From assembly GCF_000244895.1 (NCBI RefSeq), contig NZ_CM001441.1, positions 3,120,226 to 3,184,225 of the forward strand: a DNA stretch of 64,000 bases. Direction: 5' to 3'. The translations under genes and the position numbers were made by a program. The notes below the pieces were generated by a model. It worked only from the letters and a program-made list of their open reading frames with translations. It had not been told where the DNA came from and did not search any database. This document shows, one piece after another, positions 1-8,945 of this stretch. How positions within the stretch are numbered: position 1 is the stretch's first letter; each line of letters begins with the position of its first letter. The DNA comes from Desulfosporosinus youngiae DSM 17734 (GTDB lineage: Bacteria > Bacillota > Desulfitobacteriia > Desulfitobacteriales > Desulfitobacteriaceae).

Positions 1-260
1 GCTTCCTGGAATTATTGCCAAACGCTGAGGACCCGGCATCAACGGTTATCGCCAATGATGAGATCAACACTATGATTCAAGACTTAAATAAAAACATGTC
101 GAATCTTGAACGCTTAGTGTTTGAACACTACTTCATACAAGGGTTTAAACAACGCGAACTGTCAGAGCATTTAGGGCTTCATCCCAAGTCATTAGACAAT
201 GCTCTCCAGCGCATTCGCCATAAAACAGCGCTCTACCGCTCTCAACAAGCTGCCGGTTAA
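1..260 (+). CDS. SigH-like RNA polymerase sigma factor, C-terminal part (5' end outside window)
   Basis: The open frame runs in from the left edge (first full codon at 3) and stops at 258-260. The visible 85 or so residues are a sigma-70 region 4: a helical stretch with LERLVFEHYF, then a helix-turn-helix ending in KSLDNALQRIRHK. That ending closely resembles the end of the sporulation sigma factor SigH, where the equivalent reads KSIDNALQRVKRK. It would recognise the -35 element of its target promoters. Translation initiation lies upstream, so the apparent TTG at 15 is not the start. The usual sigH neighbours (secE, nusG, ribosomal genes) are not visible on this side, so a SigH paralogue is as likely as SigH itself. 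A strong hairpin follows the stop. Confidence 0.75.
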   Translation, partial: FLELLPNAEDPASTVIANDEINTMIQDLNKNMSNLERLVFEHYFIQGFKQRELSEHLGLHPKSLDNALQRIRHKTALYRSQQAAG

Positions 261-292
261 ATGCCATCCGTAGGGGCAATTCTGACCAGCAA

Positions 293-332
293 AATAAAGA
301 ACCGGGAACTCTATTGTTCCCGGTTCTTTATT
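293..332. terminator. Bidirectional intrinsic terminator
   Basis: A 17-bp inverted repeat (AATAAAGAACCGGGAAC with its complement, 6-nt loop) lies between two convergent genes. T-rich flanks on both sides fit termination in either direction. Confidence 0.85.
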
Positions 333-343
333 TACGCTTAAAT

Positions 344-544
344 TTAGGCAATACCACCGCTTTGATTAATCAATTTGCTGACTTTACTATGGGCATTCGT
401 TGCTTCGTTGGCTAAGCGTAAGTATATATCTCTTAGATTAGCATGATGAGCACGCGTGGCTAAGGTCATGTATCCCATTGCCGCGGCCGCAGCATCTTTT
501 TCGTAATCATAAAGCATATCTAAATCCGTAAATTGACTAGTCAT
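344..544 (-). CDS. Small helical protein, possibly CotF-like spore coat protein
   Basis: A 66-residue protein with a good ribosome binding site (GGAGGG) before ATG at 544. It is predicted to be almost wholly helical. The segment NLRDIYLRLANEAT is reminiscent of CotF-family spore coat proteins and of ferritin-like half domains. It lies 15 nt downstream of a similar-sized helical protein on the same strand, so the two are probably one operon. Each is about half the length of an ordinary CotF protein, and the pair may act together. The family assignment is inference from weak similarity; the gene itself is well supported by start signals and terminator. Confidence 0.6.
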   Translation of the reverse strand: MTSQFTDLDMLYDYEKDAAAAAMGYMTLATRAHHANLRDIYLRLANEATNAHSKVSKLINQSGGIA

Positions 545-559
545 TTCGAACCCTCCTTT

Positions 560-769
560 CTATTGAAGCTCTATCATACCCTTTTTAAAGTATCCTACTA
601 CATCGTCCAAAGCTTTAGATTGTTCTTTAAAAAATCCCTTTACAGCTGGGTCTTTCGCCAGTTCAGTATACATTTGGCACTTTTTCCTAGCGGTATCATT
701 TTCAATGATACTTCTGGTTAACATACCTTGGTCAAGGACTTTTTTCATTTCCATCTCATTCAGTTGCAT
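560..769 (-). CDS. Small helical protein, possible partner of the CotF-like protein
   Basis: A 69-residue, strongly charged, all-helical protein starting at ATG 769 behind a GGAGGG site. The text around FFKEQSKALDDVVGYFKKG suggests a ferritin-like or CotF-like helix pair. It is the first gene of a two-gene unit with the 66-residue protein downstream; the downstream ribosome binding site sits beside this stop codon. No enzymatic motif is visible. Function is unknown; a coat or spore-associated role is only suggested by the neighbour and by the SigH-like gene nearby. Confidence 0.55.
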   Translation of the reverse strand: MQLNEMEMKKVLDQGMLTRSIIENDTARKKCQMYTELAKDPAVKGFFKEQSKALDDVVGYFKKGMIELQ

Positions 770-951
770 CTAGATCCCTCCTTTTTAAAAACTAATTTAC
801 ATAACAGTTTCAGGATGTGTAAAAAAACCTCAAATTATTCTATTTTCATAAATAAACTCGTTTAAAGATTTCAAAAGCGTATTATCTGGACAGATAGGAT
901 CTTAATAAGTTAAACTGGAAAGAAAAAGGAGGCAATTCCTATAATTGAATT

Positions 952-1470
952 ATGGAAATGGAGGAAATGAATTTGGAGGCGCCAGACTTTAAGCGGGTTT
1001 TCCGTGGGTATGATTCAGATGAAGTTGACCAGGCATGGGCTGAAAATGAACGTCAATTATCCGAAGCAAATGCTGTCAATAAAGAATTACGTTTACAAAT
1101 CAATAGTTTAAGAGAACAGAACTTAGAATGGGGAAATCGCCTCAAGGACTATGAACAGATCGAAAAAGACCTTAGAGATGCGCTTGTCAGTGCTCAAAGA
1201 ATCGCTAAGCAGGTTAAAGAGGATGCTGCTAAGCAAGCTGAAGAACTTTTGCAATCAACTCGCAACGAAAGTGAAACAATCCTTAAGGAAACAACACGTC
1301 TTAAGGAAGCCGAAGAAATGGAAACTGAAACATTACTCATTGAAAAGCGCAAGGAGATTGTCCAACTTGAGGCACAAATACAAGAATTAACCGAGCAGAA
1401 AGCAGAGCTCCAAACTATTGTTGAACAGGCTGTTCAATATTTGGATATGATAAAGGACTTAATCAAGTGA
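952..1470 (+). CDS. DivIVA-domain coiled-coil protein
   Basis: A 172-residue protein. Residues about 10-30 hold the DivIVA/GpsB N-terminal signature (DFKRVFRGYDSDEVDQ), which in the family binds membrane at curved sites such as poles and septa. The remainder (about 35-165) is a continuous charged coiled coil with heptad-like Leu/Ile spacing. It is of DivIVA size but lacks an obvious C-terminal tetramerisation signature. The start is uncertain: AAGGAGG at 927-933 is about 18 nt from the first ATG, while ATG codons at 958 and 967 sit close to a second GGAGG. The gene stands alone and ends at a hairpin. A cell-division or polarity scaffold is likely, but the exact paralogue cannot be told. Confidence 0.8.
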   Translation: MEMEEMNLEAPDFKRVFRGYDSDEVDQAWAENERQLSEANAVNKELRLQINSLREQNLEWGNRLKDYEQIEKDLRDALVSAQRIAKQVKEDAAKQAEELLQSTRNESETILKETTRLKEAEEMETETLLIEKRKEIVQLEAQIQELTEQKAELQTIVEQAVQYLDMIKDLIK

Positions 1471-1506
1471 ACCAACTTCCGAAAGCTTTTCAGATTATAG
1501 AATAGT

Positions 1507-1553
1507 AAGGCAGAATTCTTGATCTAGGTTAGTGATCAAGTAATTCTGCCTTT
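1507..1553. terminator. Intrinsic terminator between divIVA-like and ubiD-like genes
   Basis: Long inverted repeat with arms AAGGCAGAATT and AATTCTGCCTT plus inner pairing of CTTGATC with GATCAAG, followed by T-rich sequence. It lies between convergent genes and probably serves both. Confidence 0.8.
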
Positions 1554-1572
1554 AGTGATATAAAAATTGATC

Positions 1573-3345
1573 TTAAAGACAATCAGTTAGTCCATACTCT
1601 TTCCAGCGCTGATTGACAAGGTTTACTGTCGCTTCGTCGGGAACGACTTCGCCAGGATATCCTGGTTTCATCCGTGCATCAATTAGAATCGGACCATGGT
1701 ATACCAGACGATGATTAAGCATCTCTGTCGAAGCATAGATATCATGGGCTGGATCAAAGCGGGTAAAGACTTGCCAGAGAAAGCCAGGAGTGTTCAGAGC
1801 AAGAGTTAGGTCATCGACTAAAATCGCCAGCGGCCAATCTTGGAAAGGAGCCTTTTGGAGATGCTGCAATACATCATCGGCAAGCCCAGGCGAGCTGGTA
1901 AATGAAGGAGCCTCGATGAGCAGGCAGCCTGCACAGAATGGCTTGATCCCCAAGACCCCGGGTAGTGTATTTTCCCTGACCTCACGAGGCAAATCTCTTT
2001 TAGAAGGCCCCAGGCCCAGCATTATTGCTTTGCTTCCATGATTGAGCCGCCGGCCTGTATAATCCAAGGTATCGATGGATGTTTCGTTTAAGATTAAGAG
2101 ATCAGTTTCCGGTTCAAAGCGGGCCAAAACAGTTTCGAGAAGGTTTCTAAAATCTTGTAAGTCAAGCTGAACATCCGTAATGATCAAGAACTTGGTTAAG
2201 GTGAGCTGCCCTTCCCCTAAAATACGAAAAGCATGAGCCAGTGCTTCACGGTGATAACTTTCTCGTACTATAGCAGCCGCCAAAGCATGAAAACCTGTTT
2301 CGGCATACGTCCAGAGTGCTTTAACTCCCGGCATAACAACTGGAAACATCGGAGAAAGCAAGGACTGCAGGTACTCTCCAATAAAATAATCTTCTTGCCG
2401 GGGTTTTCCTACAACTGTAGCCGGATAAATAGCATCCCGGCGGTGGTAAACAGTATGTACATTAAAGATCGGGAAATCATGGGTTAATGAATAATAACCA
2501 TAATGATCACCAAACGGACCTTCCGGTCTGCGGACATGGGCCGGTACAGTTCCACATATAGCAAACTCAGCTTCAGCGATCAGAGCATGGGAATGGGTAG
2601 GCACTTTAACTTGGCTTAGTTTTTCTCCCATTAAAAAAGAAGTGAAAATTAGCTCAGGCAGCATTTCCGGGAGTGGTGCTATGGCAGAAAGAATCAAGGC
2701 CGGCGGCCCCCCCAGGAAAAGCGTTGTAGGGAGATCCTGCCCCAGAAGTTCGGCTTCATGATAGTGAAACCCGCCCCCTTTATGAATCTGCCAGTGGATA
2801 CCGGTTTGGGATGGTTCATGTATTTGAATACGATACATTCCCAAATTATGTTCTCTTGTCACAGGATGTTCTGTGTAGACTAAGGGCAAGGTGACAAACG
2901 GGCCTCCATCATCAGGCCAGCTCGTTAGTACCGGAAGCCGGGTTAAATCGACTGAGCTTTCCCGTATCTCAAGAACCGGAGCATGCTTCGGATTAATCGT
3001 GCGCAGTCCAGTCTTAGCTAAAGAAAGCATCCAATCTTTTTCCTGCCAAAGTACAGAGGGCTTCGGCGGCAGCAAGCGATGCAAAGCCGATACTGCTCGT
3101 TGTACTGTGTCCTCAGGCTTTGGCCCGACAGCGAGATCGACACGCCTGCGGGTTCCGAATAGATTTGTAACTACCGGAAAAGGGCTTCCCTTAACTCGCT
3201 TAAAGAGCAAAGCCGGCCCCTCTTCCTCAATGACACGACGATGGATTTCTGCCAATTCAAGGTATGGGTCAACCTCTGTTTCTATTTCCACAATCTGCTT
3301 TTCTCGTTGGAGGGTTTCAATAAACTGTCGTAAATTTGCGTGCAC
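1573..3345 (-). CDS. UbiD-family prenyl-FMN-dependent decarboxylase
   Basis: A 590-residue UbiD-type (de)carboxylase. The family uses prenylated FMN made by UbiX to decarboxylate aromatic or unsaturated acids. The family signature EGPFGDHYGYYS is near residues 278-289, with the conserved Glu/Arg neighbourhood of the active site around it. At about 590 residues it is longer than E. coli UbiD (about 500) and closer to the longer forms seen in futalosine-pathway menaquinone synthesis and in some aromatic acid decarboxylases. The start is GTG behind AGAGGTGACAC. It is 29 nt downstream of an LpdD-like gene in the same direction, so the two form an operon. The substrate cannot be fixed from sequence; menaquinone precursor decarboxylation and 4-hydroxybenzoate or gallate-type decarboxylation both fit. 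Confidence 0.88.
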   Translation of the reverse strand: MHANLRQFIETLQREKQIVEIETEVDPYLELAEIHRRVIEEEGPALLFKRVKGSPFPVVTNLFGTRRRVDLAVGPKPEDTVQRAVSALHRLLPPKPSVLWQEKDWMLSLAKTGLRTINPKHAPVLEIRESSVDLTRLPVLTSWPDDGGPFVTLPLVYTEHPVTREHNLGMYRIQIHEPSQTGIHWQIHKGGGFHYHEAELLGQDLPTTLFLGGPPALILSAIAPLPEMLPELIFTSFLMGEKLSQVKVPTHSHALIAEAEFAICGTVPAHVRRPEGPFGDHYGYYSLTHDFPIFNVHTVYHRRDAIYPATVVGKPRQEDYFIGEYLQSLLSPMFPVVMPGVKALWTYAETGFHALAAAIVRESYHREALAHAFRILGEGQLTLTKFLIITDVQLDLQDFRNLLETVLARFEPETDLLILNETSIDTLDYTGRRLNHGSKAIMLGLGPSKRDLPREVRENTLPGVLGIKPFCAGCLLIEAPSFTSSPGLADDVLQHLQKAPFQDWPLAILVDDLTLALNTPGFLWQVFTRFDPAHDIYASTEMLNHRLVYHGPILIDARMKPGYPGEVVPDEATVNLVNQRWKEYGLTDCL

Positions 3346-3374
3346 AGTGTCACCTCTTATTAAAATCTTAACCC

Positions 3375-3770
3375 TTACTTCAGGGCAGCTAAGGCATCTT
3401 GAGTCAGTGTTTCACAATGGCAAATTATCTGGCTCAGTTCTTCCGGGGAAAGATTGTCCGAATGAATTCCAGCGGTCACAACGACTGAGCAGCGGAGTTC
3501 ACATGCTAATAAAGCTGCCACCTTTCGTGCAACATCGACATCTTTATGACCAGGCACCGGTGTGATATAAACGTCTGCGCTCCACCCTTCCCCTCTGAGA
3601 CTGGGACGGGGAAGCGCCAGAACGACTCCGCCGACATGGGGTTTTTCTCCGCCGGTCAGAAGGCCATTCAGCCCATTTCCAGTATCCTGGAGAAATAATG
3701 AAATCTGACACCGCCCTTCCCCTGCTTTTCCTTGCCAAATGGGGAAATTAATCAATCTGTTATGGGGCAC
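3375..3770 (-). CDS. LpdD-like prenylated-flavin chaperone domain protein
   Basis: A 131-residue protein with the segment KPHVGGVVLALPRPS near its middle, followed by a VYITPVPGHKD strand, a pattern I associate with LpdD/YclD-like accessory proteins of UbiD decarboxylases. LpdD-type proteins are thought to help deliver or mature prenyl-FMN for their decarboxylase. Here the gene sits immediately upstream of a ubiD-like gene and is co-directional, which supports the assignment. The start is GTG behind GAGGAG. The protein is longer than the about 75-residue YclD; the extra part is N-terminal. No separate ubiX gene is visible in the window, so prenyl-FMN supply must come from elsewhere. Confidence 0.6.
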   Translation of the reverse strand: MPHNRLINFPIWQGKAGEGRCQISLFLQDTGNGLNGLLTGGEKPHVGGVVLALPRPSLRGEGWSADVYITPVPGHKDVDVARKVAALLACELRCSVVVTAGIHSDNLSPEELSQIICHCETLTQDALAALK

Positions 3771-3890
3771 CTAATTCTCCTCGCTTTACTTTTTGACTTA
3801 GCTAACTACATTATACATTCAGTGCCGAAGAGAAGCCAAGTTCCAGATCAAAGTAATCTTTCAAAGGCTGGAATTGAGATTTTAGTACAA

Positions 3891-3934
3891 AAAAGAGAAG
3901 AGAGGCCGAAATTCCAGGCTCTCTTCTCTCTTTT
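3891..3934 (-). terminator. Terminator of the cbpA-clpB operon
   Basis: Hairpin with AGAGAAGAGAG/CTCTCTTCTCT arms just beyond the clpB stop. Read on the minus strand it is followed by a run of T. Confidence 0.75.
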
Positions 3935-3948
3935 GCGTTTCAATCAAA

Positions 3949-6567
3949 TTAAACTCCTTCAAATGTCACTGACTCTTTTCTGACAGTAAACGAGTAATTT
4001 CCGAATTCATCGATATCGACCAGGATTTCCTGCCCTGGCATAAATTCTCCTTGCAAAAGTTTGAGGGCTAAAGGATTCTGCAAACGTTGCTGGATCACAC
4101 GTTTAAGAGGTCTGGCTCCGTAGATAGGGTCATATCCCTCGTTGGTAAGTTGTGCTTTGGCCTTTTCCGACAGTTCCATCGTGAGTTTGCTTTCACCTAA
4201 ACGTTGACGTAACTGACCAAGCTGAATCTCAACGATTTGCCCAATATGCTCACGTCCAAGGGGATGGAAGACAATAGTTTCGTCAAGACGGTTCAGAAAT
4301 TCCGGACGGAAATAGTGCCGAAGTTCTTCATTGATAGCGGTGCGGACTTCTTGCTTCGACGCGTTGCGCTGGGTCAGTTCCTGAATCGTCGGGCTGGCAA
4401 TATTGCTGGTTAGAATAACAACCGTATTCTTAAAGTTGACAATACGACCCTGACCATCGGTCAATCTTCCATCATCTAAAAGCTGCAATAAAACATTATA
4501 AACATCACTATGCGCTTTCTCTACTTCGTCAAAGAGAATGACGCTGTAGGGTTTACGACGAACAGCTTCTGTAAGTTGTCCCCCCTCTTCATACCCTACA
4601 TATCCGGGAGGGGCTCCAATCAAGCGTGAGACAGTATGCTTTTCCATATACTCGGACATGTCAATCCGCACCATTGCTTGTTCATCATCAAAGAGAAACT
4701 CTGCCAATGCTCTTGACAGTTCAGTCTTTCCAACTCCCGTAGGGCCTAAGAAAAGGAAGGACCCTAAAGGGCGGTTGGGGTCCTGCAGTCCGGCACGAGC
4801 CCGGCGTACAGCATCGGAGACAGCTTTAACAGCTTCTTCCTGCCCAATAACCCGTTGATGAATTCGTTCTTCCATACGGACAAGCTTTTGCATTTCACTT
4901 TCCATAAGTTTGGAAACCGGAACATGGGTCCAAGTTGCTACAATTTCCGCAATATCCTGCTCGACCACTTCTTGCTTTAATAAACTATTCTGCTTAACTT
5001 GCAGCTTTTCTTCCGCAGCTTTCAGTTCTTTCTCTAAATTAGGGATTATGCCATACTGAAGCTCCGCCGCCTTATTATAATCTAATTGCTGCTGGGCTTG
5101 TTCCATCAACGTACGAGAACGATCAACGTCTTCTTTAAGTTGTTGAATCCGAATCAGAATTTCCCGTTCCCCTTGCAGCTGAGCTTCCATTCCAGAACGC
5201 TCTTCTTTAAGGTTACCTAACTCTTCCTCGATTTTTGCTAAGCGCTCCTTGCTGGCGTCATCCTTTTCCTTTTTCAAAGCTTCTCGTTCAATTTCCAGCT
5301 GCATTATTCGACGTTTAATCTGATCTAACTCATAAGGATCACTGGTAATTTCCATCCGCATGCGTGCCCCAGCTTCATCAATCAAATCAATGGCCTTATC
5401 CGGGAGGAAACGATCACTAATATAACGATCTGAAAGAACAGCAGCAGCAATAATTGCTCCATCGGTTATTCGAACTCCATGATGGGTTTCATAGCGTTCC
5501 TTAAGGCCACGCAATATTGAAATTGTATCTTGTACTGTGGGCGCTTCCACCATAATTGGCTGAAAACGCCGTTCGAGCGCAGCATCTTTTTCTATATGCT
5601 TGCGGTATTCTGCCAAAGTGGTCGCCCCAAGCATACTGAGTTCTCCGCGAGCAAGCATCGGCTTAAGCATATTACTGGCATCCATTGCTCCTTCGGCAGC
5701 TCCGGCCCCAACAACCGTATGCAATTCGTCAATAAATAAGATGACATCATGACGATCTTGGATTTCTTTAAGCACTGCTTTCAGACGTTCTTCAAATTCT
5801 CCCCGGTATTTCGCTCCGGCAATTAAGGTTCCCAGATCAAGGGCAATCACCTGTTTATCCTTGATTGCCTCCGGAACATCTCCCCTGACAATCCTCTGGG
5901 CTAAACCTTCGACGATGGCTGTTTTACCAACCCCCGGTTCCCCAATAAGGACGGGGTTATTTTTGGTACGCCTGGATAGAGTTTGGATCACTCTGCGGAT
6001 TTCCTCGTCACGTCCAATCACCGGATCAAGCTTTCCGCGCCGTGCTTGCTGCACTAAGTTAAGTCCATACTGTTCCAAAGCAGCGTAGGTACCCTCAGGA
6101 TTAGGACTTGTAACACGTTGGGTTCCTCTGACTTCACGTAAAGCCTGAAGTAACTTTTCCCGATTCAAACCGACTTTCTTGAAGATTTGTTCGACAAACC
6201 CTCCGGCCTTTTCTAAAATACCGAGCAACAAATGCTCAGTACTAACATATTCATCCCCAAAGGGAGCCATCTCATCATGAGCTGCTACTAAGACCGTTCT
6301 TAAACGGGGGGAGATGCTTAATTGCACATTTCCGCCGCTGATACGGGGAAAGCGGTTAATTTCCTGCCGCACAGTCTGGATGAGTGCTCCTACTGCGATC
6401 CCTATCTTAGTCAGTACCTGAGGAACGACACCCTCTCCTTGCTCTAATAAGGAGAGTAAAAGATGTTCGGGCTCAACCAGGCTGTTCCCGTTGCGTTCCG
6501 CCATTGTTTGGGCACCTGTGATTGCTTCCTGGGATTTCTGGGTAAAACGGTTGGTATCAAATGACAT
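3949..6567 (-). CDS. clpB: ClpB disaggregase (Hsp100 ATPase)
   Basis: An 872-residue AAA+ chaperone of normal ClpB length. Residues about 1-145 are the two Clp-N repeats. The first ATPase domain has Walker A GEPGVGKT (about 205) with Walker [11 protein letters not shown] long charged coiled-coil middle domain (about 400-525) is the feature that separates ClpB from ClpA/ClpC. The second ATPase domain has GPTGVGKT (about 605) and the D2 small domain ends near [10 protein letters not shown]. ClpB, with the DnaK system, dissolves protein aggregates in the cytoplasm. It lies 50 nt downstream of a DnaJ-like gene on the same strand, and the pair ends at a terminator. Regulation is probably by the CtsR-like operator upstream of the DnaJ-like gene. 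Confidence 0.97.
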   Translation of the reverse strand: MSFDTNRFTQKSQEAITGAQTMAERNGNSLVEPEHLLLSLLEQGEGVVPQVLTKIGIAVGALIQTVRQEINRFPRISGGNVQLSISPRLRTVLVAAHDEMAPFGDEYVSTEHLLLGILEKAGGFVEQIFKKVGLNREKLLQALREVRGTQRVTSPNPEGTYAALEQYGLNLVQQARRGKLDPVIGRDEEIRRVIQTLSRRTKNNPVLIGEPGVGKTAIVEGLAQRIVRGDVPEAIKDKQVIALDLGTLIAGAKYRGEFEERLKAVLKEIQDRHDVILFIDELHTVVGAGAAEGAMDASNMLKPMLARGELSMLGATTLAEYRKHIEKDAALERRFQPIMVEAPTVQDTISILRGLKERYETHHGVRITDGAIIAAAVLSDRYISDRFLPDKAIDLIDEAGARMRMEITSDPYELDQIKRRIMQLEIEREALKKEKDDASKERLAKIEEELGNLKEERSGMEAQLQGEREILIRIQQLKEDVDRSRTLMEQAQQQLDYNKAAELQYGIIPNLEKELKAAEEKLQVKQNSLLKQEVVEQDIAEIVATWTHVPVSKLMESEMQKLVRMEERIHQRVIGQEEAVKAVSDAVRRARAGLQDPNRPLGSFLFLGPTGVGKTELSRALAEFLFDDEQAMVRIDMSEYMEKHTVSRLIGAPPGYVGYEEGGQLTEAVRRKPYSVILFDEVEKAHSDVYNVLLQLLDDGRLTDGQGRIVNFKNTVVILTSNIASPTIQELTQRNASKQEVRTAINEELRHYFRPEFLNRLDETIVFHPLGREHIGQIVEIQLGQLRQRLGESKLTMELSEKAKAQLTNEGYDPIYGARPLKRVIQQRLQNPLALKLLQGEFMPGQEILVDIDEFGNYSFTVRKESVTFEGV

Positions 6568-6617
6568 AATCTTTCACTCCTTTTCAAGCTAGTTAAACAG
6601 ATGAATTTTTCATTTCT

Positions 6618-7583
6618 TTAGACAATAACTCCTCTTTTAGCTGCCAGGTCATGCAGGGCAGAAATCTCTTGATCGCTCATGTTTTCAGGTAATACAATGG
6701 ACACGACCGCGAAGAGATCTCCTTGCTGACTTGGTTTTTCTAACTTTGGCATACCTTTTCCCTTTAGGCGAAACTTTTTGCCACTTTGGGTATGTGGTGG
6801 TATCTTGAGCAGGACCTCCCCGCTAAGAGTCCGGATACTTACTTCCCCTCCTAAAACGGCTCTGTAGAAATCGACCGGAATTTCAACCCTCAAATCATCT
6901 CCCTCTCGGACAAAATGAGAATGTGGACTAACCGTTATGATCAAATAGAGATTTCCCGCCGGTCCCCCTGAAATCCCAGGACCGCCTTGACCTGTCAGGC
7001 GTACCTTGGAACCGGTCCGAACCCCTTTTGGAATCTTAGCCTCGATTTGTTTCTCACCGCTTCGAATTAACCTGGTCGTTCCTGTATAAGACTCTTCAAG
7101 AGTCACTTGAACATCAACTTCAACGTCCTGACCTGGGCGTGGCCGTCCTGCATGAGGACCGCCTCCTCCAAAGAGAGTTGAGAAGAAATCCGAGTATCCT
7201 TCCCCGCCAAAGTTAAATCCACCCGAACTCCCCGTCCCGCCAAACATTTCGGCAAAATCTTCCGGAGACATGGTGTAGGTAAAACCCCCGCCGCCTCCAC
7301 CTGGATTAGACTGCCAACGATCCCAATTATAATTTCCGCGCCCTCCGCGAGCCTGCCATTGTTGATAATCCTGTCTTAATTCATCATACTTGCGTCGTTT
7401 TTCGGGATCACTAATCGCTTGGTAAGCTTCCGTAGCCTCTTTGAATTTTTCTTCAGCGTTTTTGTCCCCCGGGTTAACATCCGGATGATACTTTTTGGCT
7501 AGTTTCTGGTAAGCTTTCTTGATAGTTTTATCATCCGCATCCGGTGAAACACCCAGGCTTGCGTAATAATCTTTAAAATCCAT
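6618..7583 (-). CDS. cbpA: CbpA-type J-domain cochaperone (DnaJ without zinc finger)
   Basis: A 321-residue type II Hsp40. The J domain (residues 1-70) carries the HPD motif in KKYHPDVNPGDKNAE. A Gly/Phe/Trp-rich linker follows (about 75-145, many GGGG runs), then two C-terminal beta-barrel substrate-binding domains (VRTGSKVRLTGQG; KFRLKGKGMP). The four CxxCxGxG repeats of true DnaJ are absent, which marks it as CbpA/DnaJ2-like. It would deliver clients to DnaK and stimulate its ATPase. Position upstream of clpB suggests a dedicated disaggregation operon. ATG start behind GAGGTGAGAG. A sigma-A promoter and a palindromic operator lie about 110-180 nt upstream. Confidence 0.93.
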   Translation of the reverse strand: MDFKDYYASLGVSPDADDKTIKKAYQKLAKKYHPDVNPGDKNAEEKFKEATEAYQAISDPEKRRKYDELRQDYQQWQARGGRGNYNWDRWQSNPGGGGGGFTYTMSPEDFAEMFGGTGSSGGFNFGGEGYSDFFSTLFGGGGPHAGRPRPGQDVEVDVQVTLEESYTGTTRLIRSGEKQIEAKIPKGVRTGSKVRLTGQGGPGISGGPAGNLYLIITVSPHSHFVREGDDLRVEIPVDFYRAVLGGEVSIRTLSGEVLLKIPPHTQSGKKFRLKGKGMPKLEKPSQQGDLFAVVSIVLPENMSDQEISALHDLAAKRGVIV

Positions 7584-7693
7584 ACTCTCACCTCATATTA
7601 CTGATGGTTTATAAACATACTATCTTTGTAAACAGACATAAAATCTCAGCTTATCTAATTCTGATTATATAGAGTATTTTCCTTGTTATTAAA

Positions 7694-7722
7694 ATTATAG
7701 TCTTTTTTAAGTCGAAGGTCAA
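7694..7722 (-). promoter_or_regulatory. Sigma-A promoter of cbpA-clpB
   Basis: Minus-strand -35 TTGACC (7722-7717), 17-nt spacer, -10 TATAAT (7699-7694). The -35 box lies inside the right-hand arm of the palindromic operator, so a bound repressor would block polymerase. The predicted leader is about 100 nt. Confidence 0.75.
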
Positions 7723-7762
7723 TATTGGTCAGACATTTTCTTGACCAATATTGACCTTCGAC
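7711..7762. promoter_or_regulatory. Palindromic operator with CtsR-like heptad pairs
   Basis: Two perfect 21-bp arms (7711-7731 and 7742-7762) separated by 10 nt. Each arm contains GGTCAAT-N3-GGTCA, close in sequence and exact in spacing to the CtsR box (two GGTCAAA-type heptads 3 nt apart). CtsR boxes are normally direct repeats; here two boxes face each other. Overlap with the -35 of the chaperone operon fits a repressor site. Confidence 0.65.
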
Positions 7763-7842
7763 TCAAAACTATTTACCACTATTCCAAACCTCAGGGCACT
7801 CTCAGATTCCCACTGAAAACAGCGTTAGAGGATACTCTGCTG

Positions 7843-7892
7843 AAACAGGGATAGTTAATTCATAAGCCCTATGAATTAACTATCCCTGTTTA
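7843..7892. terminator. Terminator downstream of the lipid kinase gene
   Basis: Inverted repeat of about 22 bp (arms AACAGGGATAGTTAATTCAT and complement, 5-nt loop) just after the kinase stop, with T-rich ends. Confidence 0.8.
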
Positions 7893-7903
7893 ATTATTCT
7901 TTA

Positions 7904-8833
7904 TCATCCCCATAAACGAAGGATACCCGGTTTAAGTCTAAATTCAATGGGGCCTTGACCGGGTTGTTCTCCGTCAATATCCAGTAAAATCCTTTCATCT
8001 GAAGTAATGACAACAGAACGGCCGCGCTGCACACTGACCCCGGGGATTCTCAGATGAGTTCCCCTATAGATCTTTGGAATATGCCGCAAGATGGTCCAGG
8101 CAGAAAAATCACCCAATACAACCACATCAAACAACCCATCATCCAGCTCGGCCTGCGGCGCAATCATCATCCCGCCGCCAATATACCGGCCGTTTGCTAC
8201 CATAATACTGTTGAGCCGACCATGACAGATTAGTTTTCCATCAATTTCACAGCTCATAACTTTATTGCGATAAGAAAGGATGCTTAGTACGGATCCAATC
8301 AGAAAGGATAATTTACCTCCGAGCAGCTTGCTTTGCCGATTGACGCGCGCAACCGTTTCTCCGCCTAAACCTACGTCTCCTACATTGAGAAAGTAACGCT
8401 GAACCTGCTGCCCCTGGTCATTATAAAACAAGACTTCTCCCAAATCGACCATCCGTTTTCGACCTTGTTTCAGAACTCCAACAAAACCCTCAATCCCTCT
8501 TGGAATTTGTAATGAACGAATAAAGTCACATCCGGTACCATGGGAAAAAACGGCAAGTTCAGCCTCCAAACTGATTAGTTGGTCATTAGAGAAGAAACCA
8601 TTGACGACTTCATTCATAGTCCCGTCTCCACCGACCGAGATGATATGGGTACATCCGTTATTCAAGGCCTGTTGAGTAATTCGGGTTGCATCTCCAGGCT
8701 TAGATGTATAAACAAAATCAATAAGATAGCCTTCATCCTGTAGTCGTTTCAAATAGTGTGGCCATCGTTTTCGAGTGCTGCCATTGGCAGAGTGCGGATT
8801 AACAACGGCGAACCAATGGTCCCTTATATGCAT
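7904..8833 (-). CDS. YegS/DgkB-type lipid kinase
   Basis: A 309-residue protein of the diacylglycerol kinase catalytic family. The nucleotide-binding motif GGDGTMNEVVNG is near residues 73-84, and the second domain shows the usual GGGMMIAP and DGLFDVVV strands. Members phosphorylate diacylglycerol or related lipids with ATP at the membrane surface and recycle lipid released during lipoteichoic acid or phospholipid turnover. Length is normal (about 290-310). ATG start behind GGGAGAG. It lies 112 nt downstream of the phosphohexomutase gene, with no clear terminator between, and is closed by a strong hairpin. The true lipid substrate cannot be told from sequence. Confidence 0.88.
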   Translation of the reverse strand: MHIRDHWFAVVNPHSANGSTRKRWPHYLKRLQDEGYLIDFVYTSKPGDATRITQQALNNGCTHIISVGGDGTMNEVVNGFFSNDQLISLEAELAVFSHGTGCDFIRSLQIPRGIEGFVGVLKQGRKRMVDLGEVLFYNDQGQQVQRYFLNVGDVGLGGETVARVNRQSKLLGGKLSFLIGSVLSILSYRNKVMSCEIDGKLICHGRLNSIMVANGRYIGGGMMIAPQAELDDGLFDVVVLGDFSAWTILRHIPKIYRGTHLRIPGVSVQRGRSVVITSDERILLDIDGEQPGQGPIEFRLKPGILRLWG

Positions 8834-8945
8834 TTGAGAAACTCTCCCTTTTTGGCAGACATTTTAGAGATCTTTCAGCACATATCTGCCCATCCCGGGA
8901 TTATTCGACGTTTAGAACGAAAATCCTTTTCGCAGATCCTGCCCT

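Noticed and set aside
2891-3565. A 224-codon plus-strand frame antisense to the UbiD gene
   Set aside because: It overlaps the ubiD coding region and the start of LpdD, has Ser/Arg-rich low-complexity text and no ribosome binding site; a by-product of the codon usage on the other strand.
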